A stretch of DNA of 29,621 nucleotides. Origin: Lachnospiraceae bacterium Zagget3 (GTDB taxonomy: Bacteria; Bacillota_A; Clostridia; Lachnospirales; Lachnospiraceae). The stretch covers positions 1-29,621 of the forward strand of contig MSHE01000005.1 in NCBI GenBank assembly GCA_001941025.1, given 5' to 3'. The notes under the pieces were generated by a model that was not told the origin of the DNA, ran no database searches, and saw only the letters and a program-made list of their open reading frames with translations. Positions 15,524 through 24,410 of this stretch are shown piece by piece. The translations under genes were made by a program, and so were the position numbers. Position 1 is the stretch's first letter. Each line of letters begins with the position of its first letter.

Positions 15524-16354
15524 ATGCATCCCTATGTCAATCTGTTTGGCTATGAAATGTCGTCCTATGCGCTGATGGCTTTGATCGGATGTGTTGTCAG
15601 CCTTATATTTCTGCTGTTTTACTGCAAGACGCAGAGTGTGCGATCAAGCGACATGCTCTTCTTTTTCGCGTTCGTGCTGGTAGGCGTTATCATTGGGGCA
15701 GTCGTGTTATATTGTCTGGTGAACCTCCCGGGCGCCATCGCGAATCGCGCGGAGGTATTTTCCGACTGGAGGACGGCGATCAGCACTCTCTTCGGCGGCT
15801 TTGTCTACTACGGCGGACTGATCGGCGGATTTGTCGGCGCGATCTGCTACGCGAAGTATTTCAAGGTAAACACCGTGCGTCTCGCGGATTCGTTCGTTCC
15901 CGCCATTCCGTTGTTTCACTGCATCGGACGGATCGGATGTTTTCTCGCGGGGTGCTGCTATGGTATCGTATACGAAGGACCGCTTGCGGTCACCTTCACA
16001 AACGCGCTTTCTGACGCGAACGGACCGAGCCGTTTTCCCGTGCAGCTTCTCGAGGCCGCGATCAACCTCGTTTACTTTGTCATATTGCTTGTCTACATGC
16101 GTGTTTCCAAAAAGAGAGAGCGGTGGAAACCACTCGCAAACTTTGGGCTTTACCTTATTTTGTACGGGATTGCGCGCTTTTTCCTCGAATTTCTGCGCGG
16201 CGACACGGTACGAGGATTTCTGGGCCCGCTGTCCGTTTCCCAGTGGATCAGCATAGCGATCATTGCAGCCGGATTGTATTTCCTTATCCGCAGGACGGAA
16301 CGCAACGTTGTCGTACAAAAAATATTTAATGGAGTTATGCAAGATATGAATTAA
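15524..16354 (+). CDS. lgt: Prolipoprotein diacylglyceryl transferase family protein
   Basis: This 276-residue membrane enzyme transfers diacylglyceryl from phosphatidylglycerol to the cysteine of lipoprotein precursors. It has about seven membrane segments. Family motifs seen are FVYYGGLIGGF, the HCIGRIGCFLAGCCYG segment (His132 to Gly147), RFPVQLLEA and IARFFLEFLRGD. The essential Arg is present (Arg136), but the canonical G-R-x-G-N-F-x-N-x-E signature is replaced by a Cys-rich version, as in a divergent clostridial branch of the family. ATG 15524 has GGAGG upstream. It lies alone between a terminator and two small membrane-protein genes. It could be the sole Lgt or a paralogue with altered substrate. 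Confidence 0.87.
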   Translation: MHPYVNLFGYEMSSYALMALIGCVVSLIFLLFYCKTQSVRSSDMLFFFAFVLVGVIIGAVVLYCLVNLPGAIANRAEVFSDWRTAISTLFGGFVYYGGLIGGFVGAICYAKYFKVNTVRLADSFVPAIPLFHCIGRIGCFLAGCCYGIVYEGPLAVTFTNALSDANGPSRFPVQLLEAAINLVYFVILLVYMRVSKKRERWKPLANFGLYLILYGIARFFLEFLRGDTVRGFLGPLSVSQWISIAIIAAGLYFLIRRTERNVVVQKIFNGVMQDMN

Positions 16355-16381
16355 TATTATCGAAAAAATAGCTTAAAAAAA

Positions 16382-16410
16382 TAGGCAACGGAGTAATTTT
16401 GTGATAGAAT
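16382..16410 (+). promoter_or_regulatory. Promoter of copy B (shared architecture)
   Basis: TAGAAT at 16405-16410 in the context TTTTGTGATAGAAT is a good -10 box; the -35 position holds TAGGCA, a poor match, next to an AAAAAAATAG tract at 16375-16384. The same layout occurs before copy C. Confidence 0.55.
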
Positions 16411-16468
16411 TTTTATGATTTTATAAATATTTAATTTTTCTAAATTACGAAGGGAGATGTATAAAGTT

Positions 16469-16765
16469 ATGGAGCAGAACAGCAGCAAAGTAAGTGCAAC
16501 AGGTATCATATCTTTAATCTTGGGTATCCTCTCCATCATATGGCCGTTTTTGATTCCGGGCGGAGCACTCGTTGGGGTGATCCTTGGGATAATCGCCATT
16601 ATTCTGGCCGGTGTATCCAGAGGTCGGAACGGAGTGAACGGCTTTTCAACCGCAGGTCTGATTTTAGGAATCATCGGTGTTATCATCTTTGTTATTTGCC
16701 TCATTGTCGTGCTTCTTATCGGCGGTGACATGGGAACCATTTTTATTGGCCTGCTCTTTGTTTAA
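16469..16765 (+). CDS. Small DUF4190-like membrane protein (copy B)
   Basis: This 98-residue protein has a short polar N-terminus (MEQNSSKVSATG), then a hydrophobic helix with LILGILSIIWPFLIPGG, a loop with VSRGRNGVNGFSTAG and a second helix LILGIIGVIIFVICLIVVLL (given in part). The layout matches copy C residue by residue through much of the loop, so the two are paralogues. Function is unknown. I chose ATG 16469 because AAGGGAG (16450-16456) is 12 bases upstream, whereas ATG 16457 directly abuts that site; copy C aligns to the same start. Base composition is visibly more AT-rich than the flanking housekeeping genes. Confidence 0.8.
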   Translation: MEQNSSKVSATGIISLILGILSIIWPFLIPGGALVGVILGIIAIILAGVSRGRNGVNGFSTAGLILGIIGVIIFVICLIVVLLIGGDMGTIFIGLLFV

Positions 16766-16819
16766 GGGATTTCATTCCTGACTGTCCGACTGCGTACTTT
16801 AACTAATTTAAAAAAATAG

Positions 16820-16848
16820 TAGCCAACTGTTCTTTTTTGTGGTACAAT
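16820..16848 (+). promoter_or_regulatory. Promoter of copy C (shared architecture)
   Basis: TACAAT at 16843-16848 within TTTTGTGGTACAAT is a near-consensus -10 box. The -35 position reads TAGCCA, again next to an AAAAAAATAG tract (16810-16819). The resemblance to the copy B promoter extends through the AAAGTTATGGA start region. Confidence 0.6.
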
Positions 16849-16897
16849 ATGTTGTGGTTTTAAAAAATTAAAACACAAGGAAGGAGAGGTGAAAGTT

Positions 16898-17194
16898 ATG
16901 GAAGAGCAACCAAAAAGAATTGACACACCCGGTATTGCTTCATTAGTTTTGGGAATCATTAGTATTGTTTTATGCTTCCTGCTTCCGTTTGTCGGACTTA
17001 TTTGCGGTATTATCGCGATTGTAATGGCGCATGTTTCCAAAAAACATTACGGTCCAAACGGTTTTGAAAAAGCCGGGCGTATCTGCGGCATTATCGGTAT
17101 CATCCTGTTTGTTGTTGCAATAATCCTTATTATCTTACTTCTGGGTGCTGCCGTTGGACTGGCCATGACATCCGGTATTATTACGGTACTTTAA
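16898..17194 (+). CDS. Small DUF4190-like membrane protein (copy C)
   Basis: This 98-residue paralogue of copy B has the same plan: polar start MEEQPKRIDTPG, first helix with LVLGIISIVLCFLLPFVG, basic loop HVSKKHYGPNGFEKAG and second helix ICGIIGIILFVVAIILIILL (20 residues). The conserved loop pattern NGF-x-x-AG-x-I-x-GIIG is shared with copy B. Start ATG 16898 has AGGAGAGG 8 bases upstream; the GTG at 16889 lies within that site. It has its own promoter and is closed by a perfect terminator. Function is unknown; small size, envelope location and duplication hint at a stress- or envelope-related accessory role, which is inference. Confidence 0.8.
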   Translation: MEEQPKRIDTPGIASLVLGIISIVLCFLLPFVGLICGIIAIVMAHVSKKHYGPNGFEKAGRICGIIGIILFVVAIILIILLLGAAVGLAMTSGIITVL

Positions 17195-17226
17195 TGGGAA
17201 TGATTGCTGAACTGAATTTAGGATTG

Positions 17227-17257
17227 GGCGCAAGCAGATTGCTTGCGCCTTTTCTTC
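17227..17257 (+). terminator. Terminator after copy C
   Basis: GGCGCAAGCA (17227-17236) and TGCTTGCGCC (17240-17249) form a perfect 10-bp stem with a 3-base loop, followed by TTTTCTT. Confidence 0.92.
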
Positions 17258-17276
17258 CACTTAAAAAGAGGTGCTT

Positions 17277-19205
17277 ATGAACAAGCTGGCCCTGCCGGAT
17301 GAGATTCTGTTATCGGTCGAAAAGCCGGCACGCTACATCGGAAACGAAGTAAATATCGTCAGGAAAAGTCCGGAGGAGGTCGACATCCGGACTGTTTTCG
17401 CTTTCCCGGATGTCTACGAGATCGGCATGTCGCATCTGGGCATGCAGATCCTCTATCACATGTTTAACGCGCGCGCGGATGTCTGGTGCGAGAGGGTGTT
17501 TTCCCCATGGCCGGATCTGCACAAAATCATGAAAGAACAGCATATCCCGCTTTTCGCCCTGGAGAGCCAGGATCCGATCCGGGAATTTGACTGGCTTCTT
17601 ATAACGCTGCAGTATGAGATGTGCTATCCAAACATTCTGCAGATCCTTGATCTGGCACAGATTCCCCTGCGCGCGGCCGACCGGAGCGATCGGGATCCGA
17701 TCGTGATCGCCGGCGGCCCCTGCACCTGCAACCCGGAACCGTTCGCGGACTTTTTTGACCTGATCTATATCGGAGAGGGAGAGACGGTTTATGACGCGCT
17801 CTTAGACCTTTATAAGGCACACAAAAAGAGCGGCTCCTATGACCGGCAAGCCTTCCTTCGGGAAGCCTCCCGGATCGAGGGAATCTATATTCCCTCCCTC
17901 TACAACGTACGCTATCACGAAGACGGCACGATTGCCGACTTTTCCCCGCTCGCGGACGATGTGCCGCGGCAGGTCACGCGACAGGTGGTGACGGACTTGT
18001 CGGAAGCCGTGTACCCGGACAAGCCGATCGTTCCGCTCCTGCAGGCAACGCAGGACCGCGCGACACTCGAGATCCAGCGCGGCTGCATTCGTGGCTGCCG
18101 CTTTTGTCAGGCGGGGATGATCTATCGACCACTCCGGGAACGGAGTCTGTCTTCCCTGGAAGAAAAGGCAAGCGCCATGATCTCCTCTACCGGGTACGGG
18201 GAAATCTCCTTAAGTTCCTTAAGCTCCAGCGATTACTCACGGCTGCCGGAACTCCTTGCCTATCTGCTCGAAGAATTTCAAAAAGAGCACGTGAATATTT
18301 CGCTCCCGTCCCTTCGGATCGACAATTTTTCCCTCGATGTGATGGGAAAAGTGCAGGATGTCAAAAAGAGCAGCCTGACCTTCGCGCCGGAAGCGGGATC
18401 GCAGCGGCTGCGCGATGTGATCAACAAAGGAATCACGGAGGAGGATATTCTCACCGGCTCCGGGATGGCGTTTGACGGGGGCTGGCAGAAAGTCAAACTC
18501 TATTTTATGCTGGGCCTTCCGACAGAGACGGAGGACGACATCCGGGCGATCGGAGATCTCGCGGAGCGGATCGCGGAGCGATACTATGAAATACCGAAAG
18601 ACAAACGGATGGGAAAGTGTCAGATCACGGTCAGCACCTCCTTTTTTGTGCCAAAACCGTTCACCCCGTTCCAGTGGGTGCCGATCTTCGAAAAAAACGA
18701 ATTTCTTGACAAGGCGCATATTGTAAACGACCACATCAAATCCCTGTTAAACAAAAAGAGCATCCGCTACAACTGGCACAACGCGGACGAGACGATCATC
18801 GAGGGGATCCTGGCGCGCGGTGACCGGAAACTTTGCGATGCTTTGCTTCGCGTCTATGAAAAAGGGGGCATATTCCCCGCGTGGTCGGAATTTTACGACG
18901 ATCAGATTTGGATGGAAGCGTTTCAGGAGACCGGAATCGATATATCCTTTTATACCACACGACCACGGGAGCGGGAAGAGATCTTCCCCTGGGATTTCAT
19001 CGATGCCGGCGTAAGCAAAGACTTCCTCTGGAAGGAGTGGGAGAGAGCGCGGGAAGGCGTGACTACACCCAATTGCAGGGTGGCCTGCAACGGGTGCGGC
19101 TCCATGCGGTATCAGAGCGGCGTGTGTCTGAGTGAGCGAAATCCCATCGCCGGACAGGAACCGGGCCGCACGGATCCAGTTCCGGGGAAAGGAGGTGCCC
19201 TGTGA
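17277..19205 (+). CDS. TIGR03960-family B12-binding-type radical SAM protein
   Basis: This 642-residue protein belongs to the TIGR03960 group of radical SAM enzymes with an N-terminal cobalamin-binding-like domain (IGMSHLGMQILYHMFN, then VIAGGPCTCNPEPFADFFD). The iron-sulphur cluster motif is Cys270-x3-Cys274-x2-Cys277 in QRGCIRGCRFCQAG, followed by a radical SAM barrel (SLRIDNFS, LTFAPEAGSQRLRDVINKG, KLYFMLGLPTETEDD). The C-terminus carries a further Cys pair (CRVACNGCG). No reaction is firmly assigned to the family that I know of; conserved placement beside ribosomal genes suggests RNA or ribosome modification. ATG 17277 has AAAGAGG upstream. Its stop overlaps the start of the next gene by four bases, indicating translational coupling. 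Confidence 0.92.
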   Translation: MNKLALPDEILLSVEKPARYIGNEVNIVRKSPEEVDIRTVFAFPDVYEIGMSHLGMQILYHMFNARADVWCERVFSPWPDLHKIMKEQHIPLFALESQDPIREFDWLLITLQYEMCYPNILQILDLAQIPLRAADRSDRDPIVIAGGPCTCNPEPFADFFDLIYIGEGETVYDALLDLYKAHKKSGSYDRQAFLREASRIEGIYIPSLYNVRYHEDGTIADFSPLADDVPRQVTRQVVTDLSEAVYPDKPIVPLLQATQDRATLEIQRGCIRGCRFCQAGMIYRPLRERSLSSLEEKASAMISSTGYGEISLSSLSSSDYSRLPELLAYLLEEFQKEHVNISLPSLRIDNFSLDVMGKVQDVKKSSLTFAPEAGSQRLRDVINKGITEEDILTGSGMAFDGGWQKVKLYFMLGLPTETEDDIRAIGDLAERIAERYYEIPKDKRMGKCQITVSTSFFVPKPFTPFQWVPIFEKNEFLDKAHIVNDHIKSLLNKKSIRYNWHNADETIIEGILARGDRKLCDALLRVYEKGGIFPAWSEFYDDQIWMEAFQETGIDISFYTTRPREREEIFPWDFIDAGVSKDFLWKEWERAREGVTTPNCRVACNGCGSMRYQSGVCLSERNPIAGQEPGRTDPVPGKGGAL

Positions 19206-19936
19206 AGATTCGCGTTAAATTTTCAAAAACCGGTGCGATGCGTTTTGTGGGGCATCTGGATTTCATGCGCTACTTTCAGAAGGCGCTGCGCCGCGCCGGA
19301 ATCCCGCTGCGCTATACGGAAGGGTATCATCCGCATCCGATCCTCTCGTTTGCCCTGCCGCTCGGCATCGGTCTGACAAGCGAAGGCGAATATTTGGACA
19401 TGGAAGTACTTGATACCCCTTCCTCTGCGGAGGCACTGCGCGCGATCAACGCGCAGATGGTGGAAGGGGTGACTGTTACAGAATATCTGTTGCTGCCGGA
19501 GACGGTCAGAAAAGCGATGGCCTCCGTCGCTGCGGCAGACTACATTGTCACGTTCAGACAGTGCGATGACCGGATACCGAGCGCCTTGCTGCAAGGGATT
19601 CCGGCCTATTACGAAGAGCGGGAGGAAATTCCCGTAACGAAGACGGGAAAGAAGAGCGAGAGAGTGATAGACTTAAAGCCCTTATTATACCAACTGTCAC
19701 CCTTTGATAGTAACAGGGGTCTGTTTATCCGCTCGAGCGCGGGAAGTGTAGAAAATATCCGGCCGGAACTGGTGCTGGAGGACTTGTATACTTATCTCGG
19801 GATTCCGTTTGATCCCGGCAATTTTCAGATCCATCGTCTCGAGCTGTATGAAAATACGGATAACGGTCTGCGTCCTCTTTCCGAAGCAGGTGTGCCTGTC
19901 TTCGAAAAGGAAGTATCGGAGTCCACGAATTTTTAA
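19202..19936 (+). CDS. TIGR03936-family radical SAM-associated protein (DUF2344)
   Basis: This 244-residue protein is the DUF2344/TIGR03936 partner that in some bacteria is fused to the C-terminus of the preceding radical SAM protein. It begins IRVKFSKTGAMRFVGHLDFM and continues RRAGIPLRYTEGYHPHPILS and FALPLGIGLTSEGEYLD, the family signature. No catalytic motif is apparent; it probably supplies substrate or RNA binding. The start is GTG 19202, overlapping the upstream TGA (GTGA), with AAAGGAGG well placed. In many clostridia a ribonuclease G gene lies between this gene and rplU; here the space holds only the rplU promoter and leader. Confidence 0.9.
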   Translation: MKIRVKFSKTGAMRFVGHLDFMRYFQKALRRAGIPLRYTEGYHPHPILSFALPLGIGLTSEGEYLDMEVLDTPSSAEALRAINAQMVEGVTVTEYLLLPETVRKAMASVAAADYIVTFRQCDDRIPSALLQGIPAYYEEREEIPVTKTGKKSERVIDLKPLLYQLSPFDSNRGLFIRSSAGSVENIRPELVLEDLYTYLGIPFDPGNFQIHRLELYENTDNGLRPLSEAGVPVFEKEVSESTNF

Positions 19937-19968
19937 TCGTGCAATGCGCTCAAATAAGGGAAAAAGTG

Positions 19969-19998
19969 TTGACATAAAACACGCGCCTGTGCTAATAT
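19969..19998 (+). promoter_or_regulatory. Sigma-A promoter for rplU-prp-rpmA
   Basis: A perfect TTGACA at 19969-19974 and TAATAT at 19993-19998, with an 18-base spacer, 83 bases before rplU. Confidence 0.82.
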
Positions 19999-20004
19999 AT
20001 CATG

Positions 20005-20080
20005 GATGCCGCACAGCGAGGTTCAAGCCTGCAAATACGCAGCACCACAGCTGGCGAGTAATGATAACAGGAGGTGCTAT
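20005..20080 (+). ncRNA. L21 leader (ribosomal protein leader RNA)
   Basis: The leader contains GATGCCGCACAGCGAGG, AGGTTCAAGCCT hairpin-forming sequence, GCAAATACGC and an AGCTGGCGAG segment before the AGGAGG site. This arrangement immediately before rplU resembles the L21 leader family known from Firmicutes, thought to allow L21 autoregulation. Assignment is from memory of the pattern and position; a covariance-model search would settle it. Confidence 0.55.
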
Positions 20081-20389
20081 ATGTACGCGATCATTGCAAC
20101 TGGTGGCAAGCAGTACAAAGTCTCGGAAGGCGATATCATTACCATTGAAAAGCTTGATTCTCAAGCGGGAGAAAGCGTTGTATTTGATCAGGTCTTAGGT
20201 GTCAGCGACAAAGATCTTCAAGTGGGCGATCCTTATCTGAAGGATGCTTCCGTTGACGCGACCGTACTCGAACAGGGACGCGGGAAAAAGGTAGTCGTCT
20301 ACAAGTACAAGAGAAAAGAGGGCTATCACAAGAAAAAAGGCCACAGACAGTGCTATACCAAAGTACGGATCGACAAGATCAACTCATAA
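20081..20389 (+). CDS. rplU: 50S ribosomal protein L21
   Basis: This 102-residue 23S-rRNA-binding protein has the standard L21 features: [18 protein letters not shown] at the N-terminus, a central VGDPYL turn, and the basic [16 protein letters not shown] loop ahead of the YTKVRIDKI end. Length is normal. ATG 20081 has CAGGAGGTG six bases upstream. It is the first gene of the rplU-prp-rpmA operon, with its own promoter and leader RNA. The next gene starts 15 bases after the stop. Confidence 0.97.
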   Translation: MYAIIATGGKQYKVSEGDIITIEKLDSQAGESVVFDQVLGVSDKDLQVGDPYLKDASVDATVLEQGRGKKVVVYKYKRKEGYHKKKGHRQCYTKVRIDKINS

Positions 20390-20404
20390 CGAGGCCATAG
20401 GCTT

Positions 20405-20728
20405 ATGGTTAAGATCACATTTTTTCAGAACCCGGACGGCGATCTGATCGGGTTTGCATGTACCGGTCATGCCGAATTCGCGGAAACACAGGATATTGTC
20501 TGCGCGGGCGCGTCCGCGCTGGTGTTTAACTGCATCCATTCCATTGAAACATTGACTTCGGATACTTATTTCTGCGACCGGGAGAGCGAGAGCGCCACGA
20601 TCACGTTTCGTTTGGCGGAAGGCTTCGGTGACCGCTCACAGCTGCTGCTTCGTTCCCTCGCGTTAGGTCTGGAAGAAATGGAAGACGAGTACGACGAACA
20701 CATTGATTTGATCTTTGAGGAGGTGTAA
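20405..20728 (+). CDS. prp: Ribosomal-processing cysteine protease Prp
   Basis: This 107-residue cysteine protease (formerly YsxB) removes the N-terminal extension of L27 in Firmicutes and related bacteria. The catalytic pair is His22 in TGHAEF and Cys33 in [13 protein letters not shown], spaced as in characterised Prp. The C-terminus ([14 protein letters not shown]) is typical. It lies between rplU and rpmA, the invariant location, and the neighbouring L27 has the matching cleavage motif, so the enzyme and its only known substrate are adjacent. ATG 20405 follows a weak GAGG site; rpmA starts 5 bases after its stop. Confidence 0.95.
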   Translation: MVKITFFQNPDGDLIGFACTGHAEFAETQDIVCAGASALVFNCIHSIETLTSDTYFCDRESESATITFRLAEGFGDRSQLLLRSLALGLEEMEDEYDEHIDLIFEEV

Positions 20729-20733
20729 GAGAC

Positions 20734-21024
20734 ATGTTAAAAATGGATCTTCAGTTTTTTGCTCATAAAAAAGGAATGGGCTCCAGTAAAAACGGCCGTG
20801 ATTCCAAATCGAAACGGCTGGGAGCGAAACGGGCGGACGGACAGTTCGTACGGGCCGGAAACATTCTGTACCGGCAGCGCGGCACCCGGATCCATCCGGG
20901 AGAGAATGTCGGCAGGGGCAAAGATGATACCCTTTACGCGAAAGCGGACGGCATCCTGCGGTTCGAGCGGAAGGGCAGAGACCGGAAAGTCGCTTCTGTC
21001 TATCCGGTATCCGATGACAACTAA
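20734..21024 (+). CDS. rpmA: 50S ribosomal protein L27 with cleavable leader
   Basis: This 96-residue protein reaches the peptidyl-transferase centre with its N-terminus. It starts [18 protein letters not shown]; the LQFFA motif is the Prp recognition site, and cleavage after FFA would expose the conserved [14 protein letters not shown] terminus. The rest ([33 protein letters not shown]) is canonical L27. GGAGGTG at 20719-20725 precedes ATG 20734. A strong terminator follows. The unprocessed extension is known to be incompatible with function in Staphylococcus, so prp and rpmA should be jointly essential here. Confidence 0.97.
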   Translation: MLKMDLQFFAHKKGMGSSKNGRDSKSKRLGAKRADGQFVRAGNILYRQRGTRIHPGENVGRGKDDTLYAKADGILRFERKGRDRKVASVYPVSDDN

Positions 21025-22374
<1,350 letters not shown>

Positions 22375-22416
22375 TAAGCGTCGAGCGCCCGGAGCGTTCG
22401 GAAAGGATCTTTTATT

Positions 22417-22704
22417 ATGACAAGCAAGCAGAGAGCCTATTTGAGAAAATTGGCCAATGAGCTGGACCCGATCGTGCAGATCGGAAAAGGCGGCGCGACA
22501 CCCGAAGTGGTGGCGAGTGTCGAGGAGGCGTATCATACACACGAGCTGATCAAGCTTGGCATCTTAAAGAACTGCGCGGAGGAGCCCAATGCGGTCGCGG
22601 ACAGGATCGCCGAGCGCACGCACTCGGATGTGGTGCAGGTGATCGGGAAAAAGATCGTGCTCTACCGCGCCGACCGGGAAAACCCGAAGATCGTACTGCC
22701 CTGA
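22417..22704 (+). CDS. yhbY: YhbY-family RNA-binding protein (CRM domain)
   Basis: This 95-residue CRS1/YhbY (CRM) domain protein associates with pre-50S particles in other bacteria. It begins TSKQRAYLRKLANELDPIVQ, contains the GKGG loop (IGKGGATPEVV) that contacts RNA, then HELIKLGILKN and the C-terminal VQVIGKKIVLYR strand. An AAGGAT precedes ATG 22417. It follows obgE by 42 bases and precedes nadD by 10, a conserved cluster order. Confidence 0.94.
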   Translation: MTSKQRAYLRKLANELDPIVQIGKGGATPEVVASVEEAYHTHELIKLGILKNCAEEPNAVADRIAERTHSDVVQVIGKKIVLYRADRENPKIVLP

Positions 22705-22714
22705 GGTATTCGCG

Positions 22715-23329
22715 ATGCGAGACGAAATTGATCAAATCGGTGTCCTTGGCGGCACCTTTAATCCGGTCCACAACGGACATCTGGCGCTGGCAAAGTGCGC
22801 CTGTGAGCAGTATGGCCTGCAGCGTGTCCTTTTTCTCCCGACCGGACAGACCTACTACAAGGAATATTCCGGGGAGGAGATGAGCGCGCATCGCAGTCAG
22901 ATGGTCACACTGGCGATCGAAGGGGATGCCCGTTTTCAGATTTCGTTTGCCGAGATGGAGAGCGACGCGGTCAGTTATACCTATCTGACATTGCAAAAGC
23001 TGAAACAGTCCATGCCCGGGGCAACGCTTTATTTTTTGCTTGGAGCGGATTCTTTGCGCGATCTGCCGAACTGGCGCTGCCCGGACCGCATCTGTGAGGC
23101 AGCCGTTCTGCTCGTAGGGGAACGGGAGGATTTACAAGCCGATCGGCTGGATCAGACGATCGCTGATCTGCGCGAACGCCTTCACGGCGACATCCGTCGA
23201 CTGGATCAGCCGATGCCGGATGTTTCCAGCCGGGAGATCCGGGAACGCGTAAAACGCGGCGAAGAGATCTCCGGTTTTGTGCCGGAAGCGGTGGAGCAGT
23301 ATATACGAGAGAACCAATTGTATCTTTGA
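22715..23329 (+). CDS. nadD: Nicotinate-nucleotide adenylyltransferase
   Basis: This 204-residue enzyme joins nicotinate mononucleotide and ATP to form deamido-NAD. The nucleotidyltransferase motif GGTFNPVHNGHLALA and the C-terminal VSSREIRERVKRGEEI (the ISSTxIR-type motif binding ATP phosphates) are both present, with LGADSLRDLPNW between them. Length is normal. ATG 22715 follows a GAGG site 8 bases upstream. The nadD-yqeK pairing is highly conserved in Firmicutes and the two genes are 15 bases apart. Confidence 0.96.
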   Translation: MRDEIDQIGVLGGTFNPVHNGHLALAKCACEQYGLQRVLFLPTGQTYYKEYSGEEMSAHRSQMVTLAIEGDARFQISFAEMESDAVSYTYLTLQKLKQSMPGATLYFLLGADSLRDLPNWRCPDRICEAAVLLVGEREDLQADRLDQTIADLRERLHGDIRRLDQPMPDVSSREIRERVKRGEEISGFVPEAVEQYIRENQLYL

Positions 23330-23344
23330 TCAGATTGTGAGAAT

Positions 23345-23926
23345 ATGAAATATAACGATATTCAAAAAGAACTGAAAAAAGAGCTCAAGGCATCCCGCTA
23401 CGATCATACGCTCGGTGTCGTCGAAACGGCGGAAGCGCTGGCAGAGACATACGGCTGTGACGTGAAAAAAGCGAGATACGCGGCTCTTTTACACGATTGC
23501 GCGAAGTCGCTCACCGATGAGGAAAAAATCGCTCTGTGCCGCGAATACAACGTCGCGGTAAACGAGGTGGAGCTGCGAAACCCATCGCTGCTGCACGCCA
23601 AGTGCGGCGCGATCCTCGCAAAATACAAATACGGAATCGATGATCCGGAGATCCTCCACGCGATTGCGGTTCACACGACCGGTGTGCCGGAGATGAATCG
23701 GCTCGATGAGATCATTTTTGTGGCGGACTACATCGAGCCGGGTCGGGAATCACTCCCCAATCTGTATGAACTGCGCAAGCTGGCCTATAAAGACCTTGAC
23801 AGGACGGTGGAACAGATTCTCGCGGATACGGTCGCGTATCTCAACACACGCCGCGAACAGAGCATGGATCCGACCACTCTGTCGGCGTACGAATACTACC
23901 GAAATAAAGTAGACACAAATCCATAA
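23345..23926 (+). CDS. yqeK: HD-domain hydrolase YqeK (symmetrical Ap4A hydrolase type)
   Basis: This 193-residue HD-domain phosphohydrolase belongs to the YqeK family, shown in other Firmicutes to split diadenosine tetraphosphate into two ADP. The HD metal site is seen in SRYDHTLGVVE (His), ALLHDCAKSL (His-Asp) and the downstream HTTGVPEMN and FVADYIEPGRE motifs. The start ATG 23345 has only a weak GTGAG upstream. It follows nadD closely. In many relatives a LytR-type gene comes next; here about 100 bases of noncoding sequence separate it from rsfS. Confidence 0.92.
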   Translation: MKYNDIQKELKKELKASRYDHTLGVVETAEALAETYGCDVKKARYAALLHDCAKSLTDEEKIALCREYNVAVNEVELRNPSLLHAKCGAILAKYKYGIDDPEILHAIAVHTTGVPEMNRLDEIIFVADYIEPGRESLPNLYELRKLAYKDLDRTVEQILADTVAYLNTRREQSMDPTTLSAYEYYRNKVDTNP

Positions 23927-24024
23927 GGACAGAAAACGCAAAAAAAATTTCAAAACAAGTTTCTGTAAAACAACGAGTCAATCTATGTTAAACTAAAGAA
24001 AGGTGAAAGGAGAACAGCACTTAT

Positions 24025-24378
24025 ATGCAGGAAGGTTCAAGGGAAAGGGCCGCAGCGGCCTGTAAAGCACTCAGCGATAAGAAAGCGGAAGACATCAAGG
24101 TGATCGATATCCATGAGATCTCCCAGATCGCGGATTATTTCGTGATCGCCAGCGCCGCGAATGTGAACCAGCTGCAGGCCATCATCGACGCGGTGGAAGA
24201 GTCCCTTCACAATCTGGGCTATACGCTCGACAAGCTCGAAGGCAACCACCGTTCCAGCTGGGTCCTCATGGACTATCAGGACATCATCGTCCATCTGTTC
24301 TCGCGGGAGGACCGGCTGTTTTATGACCTCGAACGGATCTGGCAGGACGGAACGTTTGTGGAACCGGAGGATCTGTAA
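24025..24378 (+). CDS. rsfS: Ribosomal silencing factor RsfS
   Basis: This 117-residue protein binds L14 and blocks subunit joining when nutrients run out. The family motif DIKVIDIHEISQIADYFVIA and SAANVNQLQAIIDAVEE are clear, followed by EGNHRSSWVLMDYQDIIVHLF (in part) and the FYDLERIW end. Length is typical. AAAGGAG lies about 13 bases before ATG 24025. A weak possible promoter (TTCTGT 23961-23966, TATGTT 23984-23989) precedes it. Its terminator doubles as the lexA control region. Confidence 0.94.
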   Translation: MQEGSRERAAAACKALSDKKAEDIKVIDIHEISQIADYFVIASAANVNQLQAIIDAVEESLHNLGYTLDKLEGNHRSSWVLMDYQDIIVHLFSREDRLFYDLERIWQDGTFVEPEDL

Positions 24379-24410
24379 GGCAGAAACGTGTTTCCCGGCA
24401 ATTTAAAAAA

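Noticed and set aside
16433..16447. AATTTTTCTAAATT as a CodY box before copy B
   Set aside because: Several mismatches to AATTTTCWGAAAATT and the surrounding sequence is AT-rich, so chance resemblance is likely.
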